Assembly: GCA_002869065.1 (NCBI GenBank)
Contig: PKTR01000005.1
Location: forward strand, 186,001-250,000
Direction: 5' to 3'
Length of the DNA stretch: 64,000 nucleotides
Source of the DNA: Hyphomicrobiales bacterium
Lineage (GTDB): Bacteria > Pseudomonadota > Alphaproteobacteria > Rhizobiales > Rhodobiaceae
In this document: positions 1-7,272 of the stretch, one piece after another
Position numbering within the stretch: the stretch's first letter is position 1
How the letters are laid out: each line of letters begins with the position of its first letter
The notes under the pieces: model-generated
The model's input: only the letters and a program-made list of their open reading frames with translations
What the model was told of the DNA's origin: nothing
Databases searched by the model: none
Position numbers and translations under genes: made by a program

Positions 1-1197
1 GACCTTGCGCAGGAAGTACTTCTCGAAGGCGATCTTCGCCAGGTGCACCCAGCGGCCGCTCGACGACCAGTTGACGTTGCGCGGCGGGTTCTGCGGCAGC
101 GCCACGAAGGCAATGCCGGTATCGCCGAAGTCAGCGAGGCAGATCGCGTTCCACGTCGCTTCATGCGTCGGCTGCTGGTTGGCGATGATCTCGGCGATGT
201 TGAGCGCCGTCGCCGTCACCATGCTCTCGATCATGTAGCCGGTCTTCGGCACACCGACCGGAACCGGGGTCGATTCGAGCGGCGCGATCGCGATGCAGAC
301 GCCGACGCCGAAGATGTTCGGATACTTCGGGTTGCGCTGGTGCTTGTCGACGACGATGAAGCCGCGCGGATTGACCAGACCGTCGATGCCGCGCACCGCG
401 CCGATGCCGCGGAAGGCCGGCAGCATCATCGAGTACTTGAACGGCAACTCGTGCGTCTGTTTCACCGAGCCGTCGTCATTGTGCTCGCTGACATGCATTG
501 TGCCGTCTTCGACCTTGTCGACCTTGGCATTGCAGATCCAGCGGATATGACGCTCGCGGAAGCCCGATTCGAGCAGGCTCTTGGTGTCGCCGACGCCGCC
601 GAGGCCGAGATGGCCCGGATAGGGCTCCGCAGTAACGAAGGTCATCGGCACCTTGTCGCGGAGGCGGCGCTTGCGCAGGTCGGTGTCCATGATCAGCGCG
701 AATTCGTAGGCCGGGCCGTAGCACGACGCGCCCTGAACGGCGCCAACGACGATCGGACCCGGATCGGCGCAGAACTTTTCCCACTTGTTGGAAGCAGAGG
801 TGGCGTGCTCGACGTCGCAGATCGACGCGGTGTAGCCGTCGGGACCGAGGCCCTCGATTTCGTCGAAGGCGAGTTCCGGACCGGTCGCGATGATCAGGTA
901 ATCGTAGGCAACGCTGTCGCCGTTCTCCAGCTCGACCTTGTTGTCGTCGGCATGAAGCTTGGTCGCGGCGCTGCAAATGAAGTCGATCTTGTGCTTGCCA
1001 AGCACCGGAGCGAGATCGATCGTTATGTCTTTCTTGCTCCGCCATTTCACCGCAACCCACGGGTTGGACGGCGTGAACTGGAAGTAAGGGACCTTGGAAA
1101 TGACCGTGACCTGATGTTCCCGGCGAAGCGCCTGGCGAACCTCATAGGCCGCGGAGATACCGCCAATGCCTCCCCCGAGCACAACAATATGTGCCAT
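1..1197 (-). CDS. sqr: Sulfide:quinone oxidoreductase (type I-like), 3' end cut by window
   Basis: Flavoprotein that oxidises sulfide to polysulfide/sulfur and passes electrons to membrane quinone. The frame is open for 399 codons from the ATG at 1197 to the window edge; the family is usually about 430 residues, so only the C-terminal tip is missing. An FAD-binding GGGIGG motif lies near residues 8-13, followed by the FQFTPSNPWVAV segment typical of SQR. Cysteines 127, 159 (in GASCYGPAYE) and 353 (in WNAICLADFG) match the three redox cysteines known from Acidithiobacillus-type SQR. The visible end, WVHLAKIAFEKYFLRKV, is the usual membrane-binding tail. It is divergent from the DUF3775 gene. 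It lies on the opposite strand, about 6 kb from the soe operon, suggesting a shared sulfur-oxidation role. Confidence 0.9.
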   Translation of the reverse strand, partial: MAHIVVLGGGIGGISAAYEVRQALRREHQVTVISKVPYFQFTPSNPWVAVKWRSKKDITIDLAPVLGKHKIDFICSAATKLHADDNKVELENGDSVAYDYLIIATGPELAFDEIEGLGPDGYTASICDVEHATSASNKWEKFCADPGPIVVGAVQGASCYGPAYEFALIMDTDLRKRRLRDKVPMTFVTAEPYPGHLGLGGVGDTKSLLESGFRERHIRWICNAKVDKVEDGTMHVSEHNDDGSVKQTHELPFKYSMMLPAFRGIGAVRGIDGLVNPRGFIVVDKHQRNPKYPNIFGVGVCIAIAPLESTPVPVGVPKTGYMIESMVTATALNIAEIIANQQPTHEATWNAICLADFGDTGIAFVALPQNPPRNVNWSSSGRWVHLAKIAFEKYFLRKV

Positions 1198-1282
1198 GAT
1201 GTTTCCTTTCCCCAACTGAACTGTGTTTTTACAAATGCCCCGTCACGGCGAGCATTTGCACACCTTAATGTTCACTACTTTC

Positions 1283-1298
1283 GAATTCAAACATATAC
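1283..1298. promoter_or_regulatory. AT-rich motif upstream of sqr, shared with the soe upstream region
   Basis: GAATTCAA followed by one base and CAT lies at 1283-1294, about 85 bp upstream of the sqr start. The same GAATTCAA-N-CAT string recurs at 6944-6955 upstream of soeA. AACATATAC (1290-1298) also recurs there in inverse orientation at 7001-7009. The context is an AT-rich island inside GC-rich DNA. A role as a common sulfur-regulator operator is inference only. Confidence 0.35.
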
Positions 1299-1481
1299 AA
1301 CAGGAGCATGGGGGTGGACATTCGTCATATCACCACCCTTTTGCCTCTTTTCTCAGAGCTGAAGCTGCGTAAGATTGGAGGCACAAACGCCGATGGCGCA
1401 TCGCCGCGCGAATTCGGCAGACATTTCGTGAATGGCGCGTCTCGCTACCGCCCAAAAACAACAAACCAAGGGAGCCAGGTC

Positions 1482-1892
1482 ATGGCGGTCGACATCACCA
1501 TTGATCCCGATACCGTCCGATTGTTCGCCCAGAAGGCACGTGCCATCGCGTCGGCGGTCGACGACACGTTCGAAGACGGTCACGAGCACGAAGTCGAGTT
1601 CGACACTCAAAACCTCAGCGACACCCATGCCCACGAAGGTTTGCGCGAGGAAGAATCGGAAAACCTGACCCGCGAAGAGCTCAAGGAACTTATCGACGAC
1701 CTCAATGTCGACGAAGCCTCCGAGCTTGTCGCCATCGTCTGGATCGGCCGCGGCGACTACGATGCCAATGACTGGGAGAGCGCCGTATCGGACGCTGCCG
1801 GCCGGGCGCAGGGGTCGACGTCGCGCTACCTGCTCGGCATGACCATGCTCGCCGACTATATCGAGGAAGGGCTCGACGCCATCGGGCGGTGA
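1482..1892 (+). CDS. DUF3775 domain protein
   Basis: A 136-residue acidic protein of unknown function. The C-terminal half carries the DUF3775 hallmark ELVAIVWIGRGDYDANDW (about residues 83-100), preceded by an acidic stretch. It has no signal peptide or membrane segment. The ATG at 1482 is chosen because a GGGAG ribosome site precedes it and because the sequence upstream of it does not look like protein of this family. It is divergent from sqr across about 280 bp that contain AT-rich promoter-like DNA. No function can be assigned from context. Confidence 0.75.
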   Translation: MAVDITIDPDTVRLFAQKARAIASAVDDTFEDGHEHEVEFDTQNLSDTHAHEGLREEESENLTREELKELIDDLNVDEASELVAIVWIGRGDYDANDWESAVSDAAGRAQGSTSRYLLGMTMLADYIEEGLDAIGR

Positions 1893-1985
1893 CCGCCGCC
1901 AGCGCCGCCAGCCCTACCCCGCCCCAATGTCGCCTGCCTGGCGAAAGCCCTACCCGTGCAATCCGATTTCGGGTTGCGCCGGCCG

Positions 1986-2062
1986 GTAAAAGGGGGAACC
2001 GGTTTTCGCAACCGCCCGATGCGGAAATAAATTGTTAGAGCGGCGGGACGATGCCGTTCCAA
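1986..2062. repeat. Dispersed CCGGTT-type repeat fragment
   Basis: The segment begins with AAAAGGGGGAACCGGTTTTC and ends near a TTAGAGC string. A second copy of the core sits at 12017-12066. From memory, the layout (GGNACCGGTT core, then TTAGAGC) resembles abundant intergenic palindromic repeats of Bradyrhizobium, Mesorhizobium and relatives. It fills most of the gap between the DUF3775 gene and the next gene. Confidence 0.45.
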
Positions 2063-2090
2063 ACGCCGTTGCCTGGGGGAGGGATCGACC

Positions 2091-2714
2091 ATGCCGCTGC
2101 AAAACCGGGTAACCCCGGCCAATGAGATCATCGCCACGCCCCACCGCGGCCTCATGATGGGCAATCGCGGTATCCTGCACGGAACCGACCGGACACTGGG
2201 CGTGGCCCGCTGGACCCATCCGCACTGGATCTCCTGCGTCACCGCTTTCAAGGGCCGGCGACGCGAGCTGATGCGCCCCGGCCGCTACACTGAGCTCTTC
2301 TTCCTCGATGAGGCGGTGGCGCTGGCGGCCGGGCACCGCCCCTGCGGCGAATGCCGCCGTGCCGACCTGAAGCATTTCCTAGCGCTGTGGCAGCAGGTTC
2401 ATGGCGGCGAGATCCCGAAGGCCGGCGACCTCGACCGCCATTTGCACAAGGCCCGCATCGACGGCCGCCGGCGGCGGCAGATCCGCCACACCGCCCCCAT
2501 CGACGACTTGCCCGATGGCACCTTCATCGCCGGAGATGGGCCGGACGACGCTTTCCTCGTCCTCGGCGACCGCCTTCTGCCCTATTCGCCGGCCGGCTAC
2601 GGCCCTGCGGAACGGCGCCCGACCGGGGTGCCGGTCTCCGTCATGACGCCACGTCCCATAGTCGCCGCGCTCAACGCCGGCTATCGACCGATCATCCATC
2701 CAAGTGCGGGATAA
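2091..2714 (+). CDS. Conserved hypothetical protein with HRPCGECRRAD motif
   Basis: A 207-residue soluble protein that I recognise only as a recurring alphaproteobacterial hypothetical. Conserved-looking blocks are ALQNRVTP-like (MPLQNRVTPANEI) at the N-terminus, GRYTELFFLDEAVALAAGHRPCGECRRAD in two adjacent parts around residues 65-92, and a proline-rich C-terminus. The CGEC pair together with nearby His could bind a metal, but only two Cys are in the motif. The start at 2091 follows a purine-rich GGGGGAGGGA tract. It is convergent with the diguanylate cyclase gene, with only six bases between their ends. Confidence 0.6.
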   Translation: MPLQNRVTPANEIIATPHRGLMMGNRGILHGTDRTLGVARWTHPHWISCVTAFKGRRRELMRPGRYTELFFLDEAVALAAGHRPCGECRRADLKHFLALWQQVHGGEIPKAGDLDRHLHKARIDGRRRRQIRHTAPIDDLPDGTFIAGDGPDDAFLVLGDRLLPYSPAGYGPAERRPTGVPVSVMTPRPIVAALNAGYRPIIHPSAG

Positions 2715-2720
2715 CGCCCG

Positions 2721-3617
2721 TCAGGCGCTGAGCCTGCGAGGTTCGACCTGCGAGCCGAGACCGATGCAATTGCGTCCCGACCGCTTGGCTTCATACAGGG
2801 CCATATCGGCGCGCTTGCTGAGTTCCGCCAGCCCCATACCGGGACCGAGCGCGGCAACACCGAAACTCGACGTCACCGAAAAACGCCCCTGATCCGACGA
2901 GACCGGCGTTCTCTCGATAATACGGCGAACGGCTTCTGCCTTCTCCACCGCCTGCGCCTCGTCGCAGTCCGGCAGCAGCCAGGCGAACTCCTCACCGCCG
3001 ATGCGGCCGAACACGCCTTCGCGGCGCGCAAACTGTCCCGCCACCTGGCAGATCACCAGATCGCCGACATCGTGCCCGTAGCGGTCGTTCACCGACTTGA
3101 AGTGATCGATATCGAGCATCACGAGCGACAGCGGCCGTCCGCCGCCCTCCTCGATCTCGGCCCGCATCCGATCGAAGAAGAAGCGCCGGTTGTATGCGCC
3201 GGTCAGCGGATCGGTCTGCGCCATGCGCAGGATTTCCTTCTGCGTGCGCACCATCCGTTCCGCGGCACGAAGGCGCGCGTTCAGCTCCGCCTCGATCGGC
3301 GGCTTGTGAAAAAAATCATCCGCGCCGCTGTCGAGCGCCTCGATCAGTTTGGCGTCCTCGCGATCCGCCGACATGACGATGACATGGATCGGGCCACGGC
3401 TTTCCGACAGGACGCGCGCTTCCCAGCACAGCTCCAGGCCACAGATCGTCTTGGTTTCGAAACTGGTGATGATCACATCGACGCCGGGCGTCTTGCGCAG
3501 GAACGCAAGCGCTTCCACCCCATCCTGAAAAGGGTGAACCACATCGCCGCGCCGCTCCAGCATCTTGCCAAGAATGCTGAGCCCGACGCGCGAAGGCTCT
3601 ACCAGCAGTACGTCCAT
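2721..3617 (-). CDS. Diguanylate cyclase with degenerate receiver domain (PleD-like)
   Basis: A 298-residue protein with an N-terminal receiver-like domain (about 1-120) and a GGDEF domain (about 130-290) that would make cyclic di-GMP from GTP. The catalytic motif is GGEEF at 207-211, with metal-binding LDIDHFK at 168-174, so the cyclase half looks active. The receiver looks inactive: the usual phospho-acceptor Asp position reads Ser52 (VIITSFE), and the N-terminal acidic pair reads Glu7-Pro8, although Lys105 is kept. The inhibitory RxxD site before GGEEF reads RREG, so product feedback is probably lost. The gene is single and convergent with the upstream hypothetical. Confidence 0.88.
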   Translation of the reverse strand: MDVLLVEPSRVGLSILGKMLERRGDVVHPFQDGVEALAFLRKTPGVDVIITSFETKTICGLELCWEARVLSESRGPIHVIVMSADREDAKLIEALDSGADDFFHKPPIEAELNARLRAAERMVRTQKEILRMAQTDPLTGAYNRRFFFDRMRAEIEEGGGRPLSLVMLDIDHFKSVNDRYGHDVGDLVICQVAGQFARREGVFGRIGGEEFAWLLPDCDEAQAVEKAEAVRRIIERTPVSSDQGRFSVTSSFGVAALGPGMGLAELSKRADMALYEAKRSGRNCIGLGSQVEPRRLSA

Positions 3618-3851
3618 TGCCTTTTGGCTTCCTCGTTTTTCGTTACCGGCAAGTTAGGGGGACACGCTTAATTGCACCTAAAAATACGCATTTTTTCCCA
3701 CCCCAATCCGCGACACGGTGAACGAAGACTTACCGCCCGGCGTCACGATCGACCGACAAGCCGAAATCGGGATAGCCGGCCGCATCCGCCGCTCGCGGTC
3801 CTCGCCACAACGCCCCTTTTCACAATGCCGGACTCGCGCCATATTCGCCCC

Positions 3852-6728
3852 ATGGCCCGATCTCCCAAATCAACCCGCGACGGCAGCACATCCGCAGCGC
3901 GGACGGAAACCGATTCCCCGCCCGGCTTCGGTGAAGCGCCACAGGCGCCGCTGACCGGCGAACCGCTCGGCGGCGCGATTTCGGAGTGGGCGCGCGACAT
4001 CGCCGAGGCAGCCGATGCGCCGGAAGACATCGCCTCGCGGCCGGCGGCCAAGAAGGCGAGCAAGCCGAAAAAAGCCGCCGATAAGCCCGTCAAGACGGCG
4101 CGCGGCACCTCGATGGGCGGCAAGGCCACCGCCAAGGCCCGCGCCAAGGGCGGCCTCAACCCGGTCGCCGGGCTCGACGTATCCCTCGAGGACGCCGGCA
4201 GCATCTCGAATGCCGGCGTGACGGCCACGGTCGACGCCCTGTCGAAGCTGATCGAGCATGGCCGCCCCGAACTGCAGGGCGACGTGTGGAAGCCGCACCG
4301 GCCGGAACGGCCGCAAAAATCCGAAGGCGGCGTGCCGATCCGGCTGGTCTCGGAATTCGAACCGCGTGGCGACCAGCCCCAGGCGATCGAGGACCTGACC
4401 GCCGGCATCAACGATGGCGAGGCGACCCAGGTGCTGCTCGGCGTCACCGGTTCGGGCAAGACATTCACCATGGCCAAGGTGATCGAGGCGACCCAGCGCC
4501 CGGCGCTTATTTTGGCGCCCAACAAGACACTCGCCGCCCAGCTCTACGGCGAGTTCAAGCAGTTCTTCCCGGACAACGCGGTCGAGTATTTCGTCTCCTA
4601 TTACGACTACTACCAGCCGGAAGCCTATGTCCCGCGCACCGACACCTATATCGAGAAGGAATCCTCGGTAAACGAGCAGATCGACCGCATGCGCCACTCG
4701 GCGACGCGCGCCGTGCTGGAACGCGACGACGTCATCATCATCGCCTCGGTGTCGTGCATCTACGGTATCGGCTCGGTCGAGACCTATACCGCGATGACCT
4801 TTGCCATCGAGGTCGGCGAGCGCATCGACCAGCGGCAGCTGCTCGCCGATCTGGTGGCGCTTCAATACCGCCGCTCCGACGCCAATTTCATCCGCGGCAC
4901 CTTCCGGGTGCGCGGCGACACCATCGAACTGTTCCCGGCCCACCTTGAAGACCGCGCCTGGCGCGTCTCGCTGTTCGGCGACGAGATCGATTCCATCGTC
5001 GAGTTCGATCCCCTCACCGGCAGGAAGAGCGGCGAGCTGAAATCGGTCAAGGTCTACGCCAACTCGCACTATGTGACGCCGCGCCCGACGCTCAATCAGG
5101 CGACCAAGGCGATCAAGGAAGAGCTCAAGCACCGGCTCGCCGAACTCGAGGCTGCCGGCCGCCTGCTCGAGGCCCAGCGCCTCGACCAGCGCACCCGTTA
5201 CGACCTCGAAATGCTCGAGGCGACCGGTTCCTGCGCCGGCATCGAGAACTATTCGCGCTACCTCACCGGCCGCAAGCCGGGCGAGCCGCCGCCGACCATG
5301 TTCGAATACCTGCCCGACAACGCGCTGGTCTTTATCGACGAAAGCCACGTCACCATCGGCCAGCTCGGCGGCATGTATCGCGGCGACTTCCGTCGCAAGG
5401 CGACGCTGGCGGAATACGGCTTCCGCCTGCCATCGTGCATGGACAACCGGCCGCTGCGGTTTGAGGAATGGGACGCCATGCGGCCGCAGACGACCTGCGT
5501 CTCGGCGACACCAGGCGGCTGGGAAATGGACCAGAGCGGCGGCGTCTTCGTCGAACAGGTCATCCGCCCGACCGGCCTGATCGATCCGCCTGTCGAAATC
5601 CGCCCGGCCAAGACCCAGGTCGACGACCTGCTCGGCGAGGTCAAGGACACCGCCAGGGCCGGCTATCGCGCACTCGTCACCACGCTGACCAAGCGCATGG
5701 CCGAGGATTTGACCGAATACCTGCACGAACAGGGCGTGCGGGTGCGCTACATGCACTCCGACATCGACACCATCGAGCGCATCGAGATCATCCGCGATCT
5801 GCGGCTCGGCGCCTTCGACGTGCTGGTCGGCATCAACCTGTTGCGCGAGGGGCTCGACATCCCCGAATGCGCGCTGGTCGCCATTCTCGATGCCGACAAG
5901 GAAGGCTTCCTGCGCTCGGAAACCTCGCTGATCCAGACCATCGGCCGTGCCGCCCGCAACGTCGACGGCCGGGTGATTCTTTACGCCGACAACATGACCG
6001 GCTCGATGGAACGGGCGATCGCCGAAACCGACCGCCGGCGCGAGAAGCAGGTCGCCTACAACACCGAGCACGGCATCACGCCGGAATCGGTCAAGAAGGC
6101 CATCGGCGACATTCTCCACTCGGTCTATGAGCAGGATCACGTCACCGTCGACACCGGCTTCGCCGAGGATGGCGGCGCGCTGGTCGGCCACAATCTGCAG
6201 GCCCATATCGCCGATCTCGAAAAGCGCATGCGCGACGCCGCCGCCGACCTCGAATTCGAGACGGCCGCCCGGCTGCGCGACGAAATCAAGCGGCTGCAGG
6301 AAACCGAGCTTGCCGTCGCCGACGACCCGATGGCCCGCCAGGCGGCGATCGACGACCGCACCGGCGGCTATCGCGGCGACAAGAAATACGGCTCCGCCGC
6401 CAATCTCCCGAGCAAAGGTTCAGGAGCGAAGAACCGGGCCGCAGGCCCGCAAGCCCGACCGGGCGCCGGCGCTGATGCGCCGCCCCGGCGGAGGTCAGCG
6501 AGCGATAGCGAGCGTTCGACCGTGAGCGAAAGCCAACTCAGCCCAAGCAAGAAGGTCCGCAAAAACACACTCGACGAAATGACCATCGGCCGGACGGAGA
6601 AGCCCCTCGGCGGAGACAATCCTGCGCCAGTGCGCCGCCACCAGGTCGGCACAGGGTCCTATGAAGATCCCGCCGACGAGAAGCAGAAGAAGCGCGGCAA
6701 GGGCAAGACCGGACGACCGGGGCGCTGA
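3852..6728 (+). CDS. uvrB: Excinuclease ABC subunit B
   Basis: UvrB is the damage-verifying helicase-like subunit of nucleotide excision repair, loaded by UvrA and cut-activating for UvrC. Walker A GVTGSGKT is at residues 197-204, 158 residues later than in E. coli, so there is a long, Lys/Ala-rich N-terminal extension of the kind seen in rhizobial UvrB. The beta-hairpin region ([12 protein letters not shown]), the Walker B-like FIDESH, helicase motif VI (QTIGRAARN) and a C-terminal UVR coiled coil (about 786-816) are intact. About 140 further residues follow; nt 6431-6530 of this tail are a dispersed repeat read in frame. The ATG at 3852 is preferred over an upstream in-frame ATG because the upstream reading lacks protein character. 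Confidence 0.95.
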   Translation: MARSPKSTRDGSTSAARTETDSPPGFGEAPQAPLTGEPLGGAISEWARDIAEAADAPEDIASRPAAKKASKPKKAADKPVKTARGTSMGGKATAKARAKGGLNPVAGLDVSLEDAGSISNAGVTATVDALSKLIEHGRPELQGDVWKPHRPERPQKSEGGVPIRLVSEFEPRGDQPQAIEDLTAGINDGEATQVLLGVTGSGKTFTMAKVIEATQRPALILAPNKTLAAQLYGEFKQFFPDNAVEYFVSYYDYYQPEAYVPRTDTYIEKESSVNEQIDRMRHSATRAVLERDDVIIIASVSCIYGIGSVETYTAMTFAIEVGERIDQRQLLADLVALQYRRSDANFIRGTFRVRGDTIELFPAHLEDRAWRVSLFGDEIDSIVEFDPLTGRKSGELKSVKVYANSHYVTPRPTLNQATKAIKEELKHRLAELEAAGRLLEAQRLDQRTRYDLEMLEATGSCAGIENYSRYLTGRKPGEPPPTMFEYLPDNALVFIDESHVTIGQLGGMYRGDFRRKATLAEYGFRLPSCMDNRPLRFEEWDAMRPQTTCVSATPGGWEMDQSGGVFVEQVIRPTGLIDPPVEIRPAKTQVDDLLGEVKDTARAGYRALVTTLTKRMAEDLTEYLHEQGVRVRYMHSDIDTIERIEIIRDLRLGAFDVLVGINLLREGLDIPECALVAILDADKEGFLRSETSLIQTIGRAARNVDGRVILYADNMTGSMERAIAETDRRREKQVAYNTEHGITPESVKKAIGDILHSVYEQDHVTVDTGFAEDGGALVGHNLQAHIADLEKRMRDAAADLEFETAARLRDEIKRLQETELAVADDPMARQAAIDDRTGGYRGDKKYGSAANLPSKGSGAKNRAAGPQARPGAGADAPPRRRSASDSERSTVSESQLSPSKKVRKNTLDEMTIGRTEKPLGGDNPAPVRRHQVGTGSYEDPADEKQKKRGKGKTGRPGR
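6431..6530 (+). repeat. GC-rich dispersed repeat, translated within uvrB
   Basis: The segment ends in GGTCAGCGAGCGATAGCGAG and CGACCGTGAGCGAA. The same end occurs at 12746-12788, and its front half (CGCAAG...GATGCGCCG) resembles 24307-24350. It lies in frame in the disordered C-terminal tail of uvrB, contributing about 33 low-complexity residues rich in Ala, Arg, Pro and Ser. Confidence 0.6.
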
Positions 6729-7272
6729 CCCATACGTCAGGCAGAGAAATACGCACGAAAGCGTCGGCGGCGCCCTCTATACGGCCGGAAATTCATTCCA
6801 CCTCCGGGTAGAATTGTGCGCCGCACAAAGTTTAGCCCCCTCACTTCCGGATGCACTTGAATCGTTTCTTCGCAAGCGCAAGATTTCTTGCTCGCACATG
6901 CGAGATTGGCTTGCGAAAACCGTATCCTTTTAGCGTTTTTCTTGAATTCAACCATGGCTTTGGCGGGCAACACGTCGAAGAGGATTGAATTAGTAAATTA
7001 GTATATGTTAATATTCGCGTCTGCCGTCCGATGGGCGGCCAGTGTGCCTCGCTCATCGGGTGTCGACGGACCGGCCCGCCGGTCGACGGTTTCGCAACGC
7101 GTCATATTTCCGCGCAGCATCGAAACCCCGTTCCCGTCCCGTGTATCGAGAAATCCGCTGGCCCCGGCGACAGCGGGCGTGTGCAACGCCGCCCGAGCCG
7201 AGAACATAAACGTTCGCCGATGCCACCCGTCATCAATGCGGGGGCACGCGACACGAGGGGGAGAGACAGCCG
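6729..7272. other. Gene-free upstream region of soeABC
   Basis: A 544-bp stretch between uvrB and soeA with no convincing gene on either strand. It is noticeably AT-richer than its surroundings around 6880-7015. It holds the palindrome TTGAATTCAA (6942-6951), the GAATTCAA-N-CAT motif shared with sqr (6944-6955) and GTATATGTT (7001-7009). These suggest the soe promoter and operator lie here, with a 5' leader of up to about 250 bases. Confidence 0.5.

Noticed and set aside
3672-3851. Extended uvrB start at 3672
   Set aside because: The 60 extra residues have no family character and no ribosome site; the ATG at 3852 opens the usual Lys/Ala-rich extension.
3870-6206. Open frame of about 778 codons on the minus strand opposite uvrB
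   Set aside because: Antisense shadow of uvrB without domains or a ribosome site.
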